64,000 nucleotides of DNA from Corynebacterium sp. BD556 (GTDB lineage: Bacteria > Actinomycetota > Actinomycetes > Mycobacteriales > Mycobacteriaceae), in NCBI RefSeq assembly GCF_038452275.1, contig NZ_CP141643.1:2170001-2234000 (forward strand), read 5' to 3'. The notes beneath the pieces are model-generated. The model was not told where the DNA came from and ran no database searches. It was given only the letters and a program-made list of their open reading frames with translations. A program made the translations under genes and the position numbers. Position 1 is the first letter of the stretch, and each line of letters opens with the position of its first letter. Below are positions 18,149 to 26,544 of the stretch, piece by piece.

Positions 18149-18547
18149 GTTTGGCTAAGTTCCCGCCCGATTTACCCGTTCTGATCAGTAATAATGCTGA
18201 AAGTTAGACACACTTTCTGCTACTTAACCCCATATTCGGCGATAAAAAGCAGGGCACTAAAAGGGTATAAAACGGCAGGGCTCGACCTTTGTGTGGAAGT
18301 TTCTCCGCCCGGCGCTTTTCGCCGGAACCCAAGGTGGCTGCGGCGAGGAGAAACTGCCCGCTGCTTTCGCAGGCGCAACTGTCTGATAGTGGAATCGGCA
18401 GGCTTGCGGTTGCTGCGCAGCGGCGATCGCACCGCAGAAAGGATAATTGAACAGGCGATTTGGCGCTTGTGAAGATAGTGGGTTAATCTTTTCAAGGCTT
18501 CAACGGAGCGGGTTAAGCAAAGGCGAGACTCACAACAAAGAGGCTGT
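18149..18547. other. structured 0.4-kb spacer between tRNA-Tyr and tRNA-Thr
   Basis: No convincing gene. The one open frame (18194-18472, plus strand) lacks a ribosome-binding site and looks random. Several stems are visible. GTTTCTCC (18299-18306) pairs with GGAGAAAC (18347-18354) and encloses the hairpin CCGGCG/CGCCGG (18309-18314 with 18320-18325). TGCGGT (18405-18410) pairs with ACCGCA (18431-18436). Together these could form a small RNA or a processing leader for the following tRNAs. Confidence 0.5.
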
Positions 18548-18620
18548 GCCCCCTTAGCTCAGTCGGCAGAGCGTTTCCATGGTAAGGAAAAGGTCATCAG
18601 TTCGATTCTGATAGGGGGCT
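18548..18620 (+). tRNA. tRNA-Thr (anticodon GGT)
   Basis: The 73-base molecule has acceptor stem GCCCCCT/AGGGGGC and discriminator T. The anticodon stem TTTCC/GGAAA encloses the loop ATGGTAA, giving GGT. T-arm ATCAG-TTCGATT-CTGAT. No encoded CCA. First of three closely spaced tRNAs before secE. Confidence 0.95.
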
Positions 18621-18655
18621 CTGTTGCTTGTCGGAGTAATCTGGCATAAGCACAA

Positions 18656-18727
18656 GGCGGTGTAGCTCAGTGGTAGAGCAAGCGACTCATAATCGCTGTG
18701 TCGAGAGTTCAATTCTCTCCATCGCTA
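18656..18727 (+). tRNA. tRNA-Met (elongator, anticodon CAT)
   Basis: The 72-base molecule has acceptor stem GGCGGTG/CATCGCT with two G-U pairs and discriminator A. The anticodon stem AGCGA/TCGCT encloses CTCATAA. The first acceptor pair is G-U rather than the mismatch of initiator tRNA, and there is no run of three G-C pairs at the anticodon stem, so this is the elongator. No encoded CCA. Confidence 0.9.
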
Positions 18728-18790
18728 CTTACCTAAACTGGGCGCTCCAGCGCCCATGGTAGGGTGGGCGCATTGCTTTGGCAGTGCCCT

Positions 18791-18863
18791 AGGGGCGTGG
18801 CGCAATTGGTAGCGCAACGGTCTCCAAAACCGTAGGTTGCAGGTTCGAGTCCTGTCGCCCCTG
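18791..18863 (+). tRNA. tRNA-Trp (anticodon CCA)
   Basis: The 73-base molecule has acceptor stem AGGGGCG/CGCCCCT and discriminator G, and the anticodon stem ACGGT/ACCGT encloses CTCCAAA. The following CCA (18864-18866) is encoded, unlike in the other three tRNAs. A TAGGGT hexamer at 18760-18765 is a plausible -10, and a GGGCGCT/AGCGCCC hairpin (18740-18755) lies just before it. The secE start is 24 bases downstream. Confidence 0.95.
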
Positions 18864-18887
18864 CCAATCGTTTAGTGGAGGAGAACT

Positions 18888-19208
18888 GTGACGAATCCGA
18901 ATGCACAGAACCCGGCGCAGCCGACGGGTAAGCGTCAACTGCGCGGTTCTTCTCCCACTTCGTCCGGCTCCTATGAGGCGAAGCGTGATCTGCAAAAGTC
19001 CGCAGAGCCTGATGAGAAGCCGGGCGGAGGTGTCGCTGCGTTTCCGGGCGAAGTTGTCTCCGAGATGCGCAAAGTCATCTGGCCGACGAGCCGCCAGATG
19101 CTTAACTACACGCTGATTGTCTTTGGTTTTCTCATCGTGCTCACCGCTTTGGTGTGGGGTGTTGATTGGGTTGGCCGCTGGGTAATTGAGCAAATCTTCG
19201 TCCGTTAG
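18888..19208 (+). CDS. secE: preprotein translocase subunit SecE
   Basis: The small clamp subunit of the SecYEG translocon in the plasma membrane. The 106-residue protein has a long polar N-terminus (about 50 residues), then the conserved amphipathic segment EVVSEMRKVIWPTSRQM, then one membrane helix (YTLIVFGFLIVLTALVW). The start is GTG 18888 behind GGAGGAGAA. It lies directly after tRNA-Trp and before nusG, the usual order, and is followed by a terminator. Confidence 0.95.
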   Translation: MTNPNAQNPAQPTGKRQLRGSSPTSSGSYEAKRDLQKSAEPDEKPGGGVAAFPGEVVSEMRKVIWPTSRQMLNYTLIVFGFLIVLTALVWGVDWVGRWVIEQIFVR

Positions 19209-19229
19209 TTATAATCTTCAGACAAGCGC

Positions 19230-19270
19230 ATCCCGCCGCCCCAACCTCGGGGAGGGCGGGATAATTTATT
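19230..19270 (+). terminator. intrinsic terminator between secE and nusG
   Basis: ATCCCGCC (19230-19237) pairs with GGCGGGAT (19255-19262), with an inner CCCC/GGGG stem, and is followed by AATTTATT. Some read-through into nusG is likely because the two genes usually act as a pair. Confidence 0.75.
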
Positions 19271-19358
19271 GCCCCCGCCGCCGCGCACCACGTGGGTAGG
19301 CTGGGAGCAGCAAACCGCCGATTACTTAAAGCTAACCCCACGAGGCGAGGAGAGACCG

Positions 19359-20354
19359 ATGCCCAAAGACACCACGAACAAGGTCGAAAACAACGAGACA
19401 GAAATGATCGACGAGGGTGCTCCTGTGCAGCCGGAGACCGACCCGGAGCTCAAGGAGTCCGCAGGTGCTGAAGATTTGCCGCCGCGCCACGACAAAGAGT
19501 TGCAGGCGCAAAAGGACATGATTGCCGAGGGCGGTGCTGTCGAGCCGGAAACTGAGCCGACGCGCCTTGCCGCTGAGGATCAGTCTGAAGGGGATTCTCA
19601 GGAACTAAACTCGCAGGAGGCAGAGCCGGAAGGTGCGGCTCAGGAGGGCGACATTGCGGGCGCCGAGAGTGCTCTCGGAGGGGATGTGGAGGAGTCGAGC
19701 GACGCGGCTTACCGCAGCCGCTTGCGCGAGTACACCAAAGAGCTCAAGAAGCTTCCCGGTGACTGGTACATTATCCAGTCCTATTCTGGCTACGAGAATA
19801 AGGTCAAAACCAACCTCGACATGCGAATCCAGACGCTTGAGGTGGAAGATTCGATTTACGATGTTGTTGTGCCGATTGAGCAGGCCACAGAGCTCAAGGA
19901 CGGCAAGCGCAAATTGGTCAAGCGTAAGCTTCTGCCGGGCTACGTCTTGGTGCGTATGGACATGAATGACGCCGCCTGGTCCGTGGTTCGGGAAACCCCG
20001 GGAGTTACCTCCTTCGTGGGCAACGAAGGCAACGCCACCCCGGTTAAACACCGCGACGTGGCGAAGTTCCTCATGCCGAAGGAAGGCTCAGATAACGGTG
20101 CGGCTGCGAAGTCCGGTGCAGCAGGCGAAGGCGAAACTGTGGTGGCTATGCCGGAGGAGATCAAGCCGGCGCCGCTCGCGCACGATTACAAGGTGGGCGA
20201 GGCCGTCACCATCCTCACCGGTGCGCTGGCTTCTGTGTCCGCCACGATCTCCGAAATCGACGAGGAAACCGGCAAGATTCAGGCGCTGGTGTCCATCTTC
20301 GGCCGTGAGACTCCGGTGGAGCTGACTGCTGACCAGATCGAGCGGATCATGTAG
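19359..20354 (+). CDS. nusG: transcription termination/antitermination factor NusG
   Basis: Binds RNA polymerase and links it to Rho or the ribosome. The 331-residue protein starts at ATG 19359 behind GGCGAGGAGAG. Residues 1-135 are a long acidic extension, larger than the roughly 180-residue core proteins of other phyla, and contain an imperfect 14-residue duplication (16-29 and 54-67). The NGN domain begins at DWYIIQSYSGYENKVKTNL. A 30-residue insert rich in Ala, Gly and Glu precedes the C-terminal KOW domain (YKVGEAVTILTGALASVSA). Confidence 0.95.
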   Translation: MPKDTTNKVENNETEMIDEGAPVQPETDPELKESAGAEDLPPRHDKELQAQKDMIAEGGAVEPETEPTRLAAEDQSEGDSQELNSQEAEPEGAAQEGDIAGAESALGGDVEESSDAAYRSRLREYTKELKKLPGDWYIIQSYSGYENKVKTNLDMRIQTLEVEDSIYDVVVPIEQATELKDGKRKLVKRKLLPGYVLVRMDMNDAAWSVVRETPGVTSFVGNEGNATPVKHRDVAKFLMPKEGSDNGAAAKSGAAGEGETVVAMPEEIKPAPLAHDYKVGEAVTILTGALASVSATISEIDEETGKIQALVSIFGRETPVELTADQIERIM

Positions 20355-20389
20355 TTTGCTTCTGCGGCGGTAGGGGCCGTAGAGTGGAT

Positions 20390-20420
20390 CGTCGCGTGTG
20401 TTTGTCATGCGCGACGTTTT
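20390..20420 (+). terminator. terminator or attenuator between nusG and rplK
   Basis: CGTCGCG (20390-20396) pairs with CGCGACG (20410-20416), extended inward by four more pairs including two G-U pairs, loop TTTGT, then TTTTCGTTT. It may also attenuate the rplK transcript, whose start is 110 bases further on. Confidence 0.7.
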
Positions 20421-20530
20421 CGTTTGTAGATCCCCGGTGGCCTGAGCGCTGTTTTTGAGGTAGCCAGGCATCCGGAAGCTCCTGACAAGTCATCGTGTCT
20501 GGGGCCGTACCAAGGAATTGAGGTAATTCG

Positions 20531-20959
20531 ATGGCTAAGAAGAAGGTCTCCGGCCTGATTAAGCTGCAAATTGAGGCAGGCATGGCTAACCCGGCACCGC
20601 CGGTTGGTCCGGCGCTGGGTGCGCACGGCGTTAATATCGTCGAGTTCACCAAGGCGTACAACGCCGCCACCGAGTCCATGCGCGGCAACATCATCCCGGT
20701 GGAGATCACCGTCTACGAGGATCGCTCTTTCGACTTCATTTTGAAGTCCCCGCCAGCCGCGAAGCTGCTGCTTAAGGCCGCTGGTGTCAACAAGGGCTCT
20801 GGCGTTCCGCACACCCAGAAGGTCGGCTCTGTGACCTGGGAGCAGTGCAAGGAGATCGCCGAGACGAAGAAGGCTGACCTCAACGCCCGCGACATCGAGG
20901 CTGCCGCAGCGATCATCGCCGGCACCGCCCGCTCTATGGGTATCGACGTCAAGAAGTAA
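20531..20959 (+). CDS. rplK: 50S ribosomal protein L11
   Basis: Part of the GTPase-associated centre; binds 23S rRNA together with L10 and contacts elongation factors. The 142-residue length is standard. The proline-rich N-terminal domain ([20 protein letters not shown], target region of thiostrepton-type drugs) and the rRNA-binding C-terminal domain ([14 protein letters not shown]) are intact. The ATG follows TTGAGGTAATTCG. It forms an operon with rplA. Confidence 0.97.
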   Translation: MAKKKVSGLIKLQIEAGMANPAPPVGPALGAHGVNIVEFTKAYNAATESMRGNIIPVEITVYEDRSFDFILKSPPAAKLLLKAAGVNKGSGVPHTQKVGSVTWEQCKEIAETKKADLNARDIEAAAAIIAGTARSMGIDVKK

Positions 20960-21036
20960 ACATTTTCCCTGTGGCAGGGCCGGCCAGGCCCGCACCACAA
21001 CTCCCTCTGTTTGTCATAACAGGAAAGGAACTCAAC

Positions 21037-21747
21037 ATGGCCAAGAAATCCAAGCGTTACGAAGAAATGCTCGCCAAGGTCGACCGTGCCAAGCTTTACC
21101 ACCCGCTTGACGCTGTCGCTTTGGCGAAGGAGACCTCCTCCGATAAATACGACGCCACTATCGACGTCGCCATGCGTTTGTCTGTTGACCCGCGCAAGGC
21201 CGACCAGCTTGTGCGCGGCACTGTCTCCCTGCCCAACGGCACCGGCAAGACTGTCCGCGTCGCTGTTTTCGCTGAGGGCGATAAGGCAACCGCCGCTGAG
21301 GAAGCTGGCGCTGACATTGTCGGCACCGACAACTTGATCGAGCAGATTAACGAAGGCAAGATCGACTTCGATGTTGCGATCGCAACCCCCGACCAGATGG
21401 CCAAGGTCGGCCGTGTGGCCCGCGTGCTTGGCCCCCGCGGTCTGATGCCGAACCCGAAGACCGGCACTGTCACCCCGGATGTCGCCAAGGCGATCCAGGA
21501 TGTCAAGGGCGGCAAGATCGCCTTCCGCGTGGACAAGGCTGCAAACCTGCACGCCATGATCGGCAAGGCGTCTTTCACCCCGGAGCAGCTCGCGGAAAAC
21601 TACGGCGCGCTTTTGGACGAAGTTTTGCGCCTCAAGCCGTCCTCCGCGAAGGGCATCTACTTGAAGAAGGTCACGGTTTCTGCAACGCAGGGCCCGGGCG
21701 TTCCGGTCGATACTTCTGTGCAGAAGAAATACGCCCAGAAGGACTAA
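21037..21747 (+). CDS. rplA: 50S ribosomal protein L1
   Basis: Binds 23S rRNA at the mobile L1 stalk near the E site, and in many bacteria represses its own operon. It has 236 residues with the family signature [19 protein letters not shown] 21037 is chosen because AGGAAAGGAA lies just upstream; the frame is open for 22 more codons in front. It is 77 bases after rplK and is followed by a terminator. Confidence 0.97.
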   Translation: MAKKSKRYEEMLAKVDRAKLYHPLDAVALAKETSSDKYDATIDVAMRLSVDPRKADQLVRGTVSLPNGTGKTVRVAVFAEGDKATAAEEAGADIVGTDNLIEQINEGKIDFDVAIATPDQMAKVGRVARVLGPRGLMPNPKTGTVTPDVAKAIQDVKGGKIAFRVDKAANLHAMIGKASFTPEQLAENYGALLDEVLRLKPSSAKGIYLKKVTVSATQGPGVPVDTSVQKKYAQKD

Positions 21748-21767
21748 TCCTTTCTGCGGTAACTGAG

Positions 21768-21800
21768 CCCCTGCGCGTTATGCGCGGGGACTTTTGCCTT
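21768..21800 (+). terminator. intrinsic terminator after rplA
   Basis: CCCC-T-GCGC (21768-21776) pairs with GCGCGGGG (21782-21789) around a GTTAT loop with one bulged T, followed by ACTTTTGCCTTTTG. Confidence 0.8.
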
Positions 21801-21894
21801 TTGTGTCCCACGCGCCTCAAAGAACCTTGCCGGACAGCGATTTGTTGTTCGAGGAGGAGATGCGCTAGAGTTCGTGGACGAAGTTTGAATGGGG

Positions 21895-22049
21895 AGGACA
21901 TCTCCGCCCCAAGCTCAAGTTTCACCGAAGACCGTCGGTCGCCCTGAGGTTTCAGGGCCGAAGGTGTCCCACTCCAGGGGCCGGCCCACGCAGGAGGAAC
22001 GTGGCTCACCTTTCCTGGTGCCTCGTGCTTTCTGCACGGGGCAATTTTT
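21895..22049 (+). promoter_or_regulatory. L10 leader with attenuator before rplJ
   Basis: The 355-base rplA-rplJ spacer carries a structured 5' region, consistent with the ribosomal L10 leader that binds L10(L12) to control rplJ-rplL. The clearest element is a hairpin with ten-base arms, TGCCTCGTGC (22019-22028) and GCACGGGGCA (22034-22043), with one G-T pair. It is followed by ATTTTTATTG, a typical terminator. Assignment to the L10 leader family rests on position and the hairpin, not on a full structural match. Confidence 0.7.
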
Positions 22050-22102
22050 ATTGTCCCGGGCGGATTTAAGGACAAGACGTAAATTGGAAGGAGGCGTGTG
22101 TC

Positions 22103-22624
22103 ATGGCAAACCCGAAGAATGTCAGCGAGTTGGCTGCTTTGAAGGAGAAGTTCCAGCAGGCCAGCTCTGTTGTACTGACCGAGTACCGCGGTCTGACCGT
22201 TGGTCAGCTGCAGAACCTGCGTAGTGAGCTCGGTTTCGATGTCGAGTACCACGTCGCCAAGAACACCCTCATCAAGATTGCTGCAAACGAGCAGGGCATT
22301 GAGGGTCTCGATGATCTTCTGACCGGCCCGACCGCCGTCGCCTTCATCAAGGGCGAGGCTGTCGACGCCGCCAAGGTGATGAAGAAGTTCAACAAGGATC
22401 ACGACGCTTTCGTGATCAAGGGCGGCTACATGGACGGCAACGTCCTGGATGCTTCCCAGGTTGACGCCATCGCTGAGATGGATAACCGCGAGACCACCCT
22501 GGCCAAGCTTGCTGGTGCCTTCGAGGGCTCTTTGGCAAAGGCTGCCGGCCTGTTCCAGGCTCCGGCGTCCAAGACCGCTCGCCTTGTCGCTGCGCTGCAG
22601 GACAAGCAGGGCGAAGCTGCGTAA
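22103..22624 (+). CDS. rplJ: 50S ribosomal protein L10
   Basis: The stalk base that carries L7/L12 dimers and binds 23S rRNA with L11. It has 173 residues with the N-terminal rRNA-binding domain (VVLTEYRGLTVGQLQNLR, HVAKNTLIKIA) and a C-terminal helix for L7/L12 binding. A strong GGAAGGAGG lies before the ATG. The gene is 71 bases before rplL and is preceded by an attenuator-like leader. Confidence 0.97.
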   Translation: MANPKNVSELAALKEKFQQASSVVLTEYRGLTVGQLQNLRSELGFDVEYHVAKNTLIKIAANEQGIEGLDDLLTGPTAVAFIKGEAVDAAKVMKKFNKDHDAFVIKGGYMDGNVLDASQVDAIAEMDNRETTLAKLAGAFEGSLAKAAGLFQAPASKTARLVAALQDKQGEAA

Positions 22625-22695
22625 GTCACGCACAAGTTAACACCCTAAACATCCGGGTTGCCTGAGAGGTGGCCCACAAAAGAAAGGAAGCCACT

Positions 22696-23085
22696 ATGGC
22701 TAAGCTGTCTAAGGACGAGCTCATTGAGCAGTTCAAGGAAATGACCCTCATCGAGCTTTCCGAGTTCCTGAAGGAATTCGAGGAGGTCTTCGACGTTACC
22801 GCTGCCGCTCCGGTTGCTGTTGCTGCCGCAGGTGCTCCGGCTGGTGGCGAGGCTGCCGCTGCCGATGAGAAGGACGAGTTCGACGTCGTTCTCGAGGACG
22901 CTGGCGCCAAGAAGATCGGTGTCATCAAGGTGGTCCGCGAGCTCGTTCCGGGCCTCGGACTGAAAGACGCCAAGGAAATGGTCGAGGGTGCCCCGAAGCC
23001 TATCCTCGAAGGCGCCAACAAGGACGACGCCGAGGCTGCCAAGGCCAAGCTCGAGGAGGCTGGCGCGAAGGTTACCCTCAAGTAA
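22696..23085 (+). CDS. rplL: 50S ribosomal protein L7/L12
   Basis: The multi-copy stalk protein that recruits EF-Tu and EF-G. The 129-residue protein has an N-terminal dimerisation helix, an Ala/Gly/Pro-rich hinge ([19 protein letters not shown]) and the C-terminal factor-binding domain ([30 protein letters not shown]). ATG 22696 follows AGAAAGGAAG; the open frame nine codons longer is not needed. It is ended by a strong terminator that separates it from the following genes. Confidence 0.97.
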   Translation: MAKLSKDELIEQFKEMTLIELSEFLKEFEEVFDVTAAAPVAVAAAGAPAGGEAAAADEKDEFDVVLEDAGAKKIGVIKVVRELVPGLGLKDAKEMVEGAPKPILEGANKDDAEAAKAKLEEAGAKVTLK

Positions 23086-23109
23086 TCTCGCTGCCTTGCG
23101 CGCACATAT

Positions 23110-23138
23110 AGCTCCCCGCTTCCGGCGGGGAGCTTTTT
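23110..23138 (+). terminator. strong intrinsic terminator after rplL
   Basis: AGCTCCCCGC (23110-23119) and GCGGGGAGCT (23125-23134) form a perfect ten-base stem with a TTCCG loop and a T5 tail (23134-23138). Confidence 0.92.
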
Positions 23139-23160
23139 GTTTGGCTGTGTTTCTTCGGTT

Positions 23161-23958
23161 CTACCCAACCAGGAATTTGTTGATGTAGCGTTTGAGCATG
23201 TCGGGGGAGAAGTCGGCGAGGGTTTTAAATACCGTGTCGGTTTTGCTGACGGTGTGGTGCATTTTCTTTTTGCTGTAGAGGTTTGTGGTGGTTAACACTC
23301 GTTCAGCGACTGCGGCGATGTCGTCGGGGATGAGGTTGACCCCGAGAGTGTTGATGGATCTGGCGTTGACCTCCGAGATTTTCGACTTGGCCCACAGGGG
23401 CATGAGGTCGTGGACGCGGATTTTGTCCTGGGCCCACTCCAAGGCGAGTGCCTCGGTTAAGCCCTTGATGTAGAACTTTGAGGCCGAGTAGGTAGACACA
23501 TCGGGTTGGCCGAAAATGGCGGAGGCGGAGCACATGGAGACCATGACTGCACCTTTGGTGCGTTTGAGGTAGGGGTGGCAGGCTTTGGCCCCGAAGGTTG
23601 CGCCGACGGCGTTGACGTCGACTAGCCACTGGATGCGTTCAGGGTCTTGGTCGGCGAGTTTGCCGTCCACGATGACCCCGGCGTTGTTGAAAAACCCGTT
23701 GAGGGTGCCGCCGGTGTGGGAGGTGAAGTCGGCCAGCGCGGCTTGCCAGCTTTCCCATTTACGTACGTCGAGGTGGCCTGTGATGAGTGTGCCGGGCACG
23801 TGCGTTGCGTCGACTTCGTCGCCCCATTCCACGTCGACGATGTCGTAGCAGCCGACGATCCAGCCGCGCTCGAGCATCCGCTTTGCGGTTTCTTTACCTA
23901 TGCCGGTGGCGCCTCCGGAAATAAAGATTGATTTCGTGCCCGAATGTGGTTGGTTCAT
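23161..23958 (-). CDS. short-chain dehydrogenase/reductase
   Basis: A classical SDR of 265 residues; substrate not known. It has the NAD(P)-binding GGATGIG motif near residue 15, the NNAGV segment, the catalytic Ser in SMCSASAIFG and the Tyr/Lys pair in YSASK. A TAGGGT hexamer (23966-23971, minus strand) ends seven bases before the ATG with no ribosome-binding site, suggesting a leaderless mRNA. It is divergent from the aldehyde dehydrogenase gene across 80 bases, so the two may share control. Confidence 0.85.
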   Translation of the reverse strand: MNQPHSGTKSIFISGGATGIGKETAKRMLERGWIVGCYDIVDVEWGDEVDATHVPGTLITGHLDVRKWESWQAALADFTSHTGGTLNGFFNNAGVIVDGKLADQDPERIQWLVDVNAVGATFGAKACHPYLKRTKGAVMVSMCSASAIFGQPDVSTYSASKFYIKGLTEALALEWAQDKIRVHDLMPLWAKSKISEVNARSINTLGVNLIPDDIAAVAERVLTTTNLYSKKKMHHTVSKTDTVFKTLADFSPDMLKRYINKFLVG

Positions 23959-24038
23959 GGAATTGACCCTAGATGTCCTTGTAGTCGCTTGTATAGGATT
24001 GGGGCCAAAATATTTTTCTTTCCGGAGGTATATTTCTT

Positions 24039-25535
24039 ATGGTTCAGCCGTTGCGGGAGCAGGAGAGCACTGAGGTTATCAACCCTGCCACCGGGCAGGT
24101 CATCGCCTCTGTTGCGGCGCATACGAAGGAACAGACTAAGGAAGCATTTGAGCGTGCCCGGATCGCCCAGAAGCGGTGGGCGAGCACGAGTTTTCGTCAG
24201 CGCCGCAAGATCATGCTGCGCTTTCACAACCTCGTCCTGGACAACCGTGAGCGGCTCATGGACACGATCCAAGACGAAAACGGCAAGGCCCGCCTGTCCT
24301 CCTTGGAGGAGGTGCTCGACGTCGCCTTGACCGCAAGACATTACGGCTACAAGGCGGAGAGGTTGCTCAAGGAGCGCAGCCGCAAGCCTGTGATGCCGCT
24401 GCTGGCTTCGACATGGGAGCAGCGTCCACCGAAGGGAGTGGTGGGGATTATTGCGCCCTTTAATTACCCGCTGTCTTTGTCGATCAGCGATGCGATTGCG
24501 GCTTTGATGGCCGGCAACGCGATCGTACTCAAGCCAGATTCCCAAACACCGCTGTCGGCGCTTGCGGGTGTTGAGCTTCTGGAGCGCGCTGGTCTGCCGA
24601 AGGATGTGTTCCAGGTGATAACGGGGCGCGGCTCTGAGGTAGGTCAGGCGATTGTGGAGGAATGTGATTACCTCATGTTTACCGGCTCTACGGCTACAGG
24701 TGAGGTGCTCGCCCAGCAGGCGGCGGCCCGCCTGATTGATTATTCGATGGAGTTAGGTGGCAAAAACGCCATGATTGTTGCGCATGACGCCGACGTGGAG
24801 CGTGCCGCGCACGGGGCGTGGTTGGCGTGTTTTGGCAACTCTGGTCAGCTGTGCATTTCTATCGAGCGGATGTATGTTCACCGCGATGTCGCCGATGAGT
24901 TTATTCCGGCATTTGTGTCTAAGGTGCAGAACTTGCGTCTTGGGGGTGGCCACGATTGGGATATTGATATGGGCTCGCTTATTTCGGTTGAACACGCCGA
25001 GAAGGTGGAAGGTTTTGTCAACGACGCGGTGGTTAAGGGCGCGAAGGTGCTCACGGGTGGTCGTCGTTTGCCGGAGATTGGGGAGGCTTTCTTTGCTCCC
25101 ACTGTGCTGACAGATGTGCCAGAGGAGGCGGAGCTTTACCGTTCCGAGGTGTTTGGCCCTGTTGTGTATATCGAGGTCGTCGACTCCGACGAGGAAGCGG
25201 TCGAGCGCGCCAATGACACCACCTATGGGTTGAACTCGTCTGTGTGGGCGAGCCCGAAGACGGGGCGTCGTTTGGCGGCGCAGCTAGAAACCGGCACCGT
25301 GAACATTAACGAGGGTTATGCGCCTGGATGGTCCGCGATTGACGCGCCGATGGGCGGGTGGAAGAAGTCGGGTGCGGGGCGTCGTCACGGCGACGGCGGT
25401 ATTACCAAGTACACCGAGCCACGTAATGTGACCCAGACGAGGTTTGTGACGCTGATGGACAATGTTGTTCCCCGTCCGGCGTGGGCGGATACTTTGGCGG
25501 CGGCGTTGAAGTTGGGCCGCGACATTTTGCGGTGA
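24039..25535 (+). CDS. aldehyde dehydrogenase, succinic semialdehyde dehydrogenase-like
   Basis: An NAD(P)-dependent aldehyde dehydrogenase of 498 residues. The cofactor segment IIAPFNYPLSLSI, the general-base Glu238 (MELGGKN) and catalytic Cys272 (GNSGQLCIS) are all intact. The overall pattern is closest to actinobacterial succinic semialdehyde dehydrogenases (GabD2 type), but other aldehydes are possible. A CGGAGGT precedes the ATG. The unusual location, between rplL and rpoB, has no evident functional link to translation or transcription. Confidence 0.83.
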   Translation: MVQPLREQESTEVINPATGQVIASVAAHTKEQTKEAFERARIAQKRWASTSFRQRRKIMLRFHNLVLDNRERLMDTIQDENGKARLSSLEEVLDVALTARHYGYKAERLLKERSRKPVMPLLASTWEQRPPKGVVGIIAPFNYPLSLSISDAIAALMAGNAIVLKPDSQTPLSALAGVELLERAGLPKDVFQVITGRGSEVGQAIVEECDYLMFTGSTATGEVLAQQAAARLIDYSMELGGKNAMIVAHDADVERAAHGAWLACFGNSGQLCISIERMYVHRDVADEFIPAFVSKVQNLRLGGGHDWDIDMGSLISVEHAEKVEGFVNDAVVKGAKVLTGGRRLPEIGEAFFAPTVLTDVPEEAELYRSEVFGPVVYIEVVDSDEEAVERANDTTYGLNSSVWASPKTGRRLAAQLETGTVNINEGYAPGWSAIDAPMGGWKKSGAGRRHGDGGITKYTEPRNVTQTRFVTLMDNVVPRPAWADTLAAALKLGRDILR

Positions 25536-25566
25536 TGCTCAAGGTGGCAGGCGGGGAGGGAGCTTT

Positions 25567-26544
25567 GTGCCTGCTATACAATCAGCTTTCATGCTGTCCG
25601 CCTCCCGTATTTTCTCGGTTCTGCTCACCGGCCTTGGTATTGCTTTGATCGCCGGTGGGGTGGTTGCGCCGCGCTTTTTGCTTGGCGACGCTCGCCTTCC
25701 CCTCGATTTAGAACACACCACGTGGACGCTCACCGATGACAACGGGACCTATCGTGGTGAGTCGGTGCCGGTGACGAGGCAGTTGCACATGCAGATTCAA
25801 AACCCCGCGGACGAGGACTCGGTGGGAATCCGGATTGGGGATTCTTTGCGCGCGGGTGCGGCGGAGAGGGATTTCGATAACCTCGTTGCCGCCTCCACCT
25901 GGTCCTACGAGATGGACCGGGGGACGGGGCTGCCTGTGTCTGCTATGCGCGTGAGCGCGGTGATGGCAACTCCGGATGCGGTGGTGCAAAAGGGGGGAGT
26001 GTGGTTGAAGTTTCCGGCGGATGTGGCTCAAGAAACTTACGATGTCTTTGAGCCGCATCTGCGGGAAACAGTGCCCGCTACCTTCGTCGGAGAAGATGAA
26101 GTGGAAGGTCGAAGGGTCTACCGTTTCGAGCAACATGTCGCACCGACCAATGTTGCGCTGAAGTACGCGGACGTGCGAAACACAAAAACAATTCTTGGCC
26201 CGGAAGGCGAGCAAATACGCAGTTTCTACTACCATTCGGCGCACCGAGAATTGACGGTGGATCAGATCTCCGGGCTGGTGGTGGGGGTCAAGGAGCGGGT
26301 CGACGACTTCTATGGCGATGTTGCGGGGCAGCGGCTGGAGGAAATTATTCGCTATGACGCCGGGATGGAGCAAGGCGACGTCGAAAAGCTTGCGGGCCAA
26401 CTTGGGGCGGTGTATTCGCAGGGGCAGTCGCGGTCGGTGACGATCGCGGTGATCGCGCTTGGTGCGGTGTTGGCGTTGATTGGAGTAATTGGCGCTTTGC
26501 GCTCGGGAAATAAGCGCAGGTCACGGGGGCGGCACGCCGCTTAA
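25567..26544 (+). CDS. DUF3068 (PorA-like family) membrane-anchored protein
   Basis: A 325-residue protein with an N-terminal membrane helix (about residues 13-35), a large extracytoplasmic beta-rich domain and a C-terminal membrane helix (about 292-311) followed by a basic tail (GNKRRSRGRH). This layout matches the actinobacterial DUF3068 family, some members of which are labelled PorA-like. Function is not established. The GTG at 25567 has GGAGGGAG just before it, so it is preferred to ATG 25591. It is 31 bases after the aldehyde dehydrogenase gene. Confidence 0.75.
   Translation: MPAIQSAFMLSASRIFSVLLTGLGIALIAGGVVAPRFLLGDARLPLDLEHTTWTLTDDNGTYRGESVPVTRQLHMQIQNPADEDSVGIRIGDSLRAGAAERDFDNLVAASTWSYEMDRGTGLPVSAMRVSAVMATPDAVVQKGGVWLKFPADVAQETYDVFEPHLRETVPATFVGEDEVEGRRVYRFEQHVAPTNVALKYADVRNTKTILGPEGEQIRSFYYHSAHRELTVDQISGLVVGVKERVDDFYGDVAGQRLEEIIRYDAGMEQGDVEKLAGQLGAVYSQGQSRSVTIAVIALGAVLALIGVIGALRSGNKRRSRGRHAA

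Noticed and set aside
18194..18472. A 92-codon plus-strand frame between tRNA genes
   Set aside because: No ribosome-binding site, unusual composition, overlaps RNA stems; treated as non-coding.
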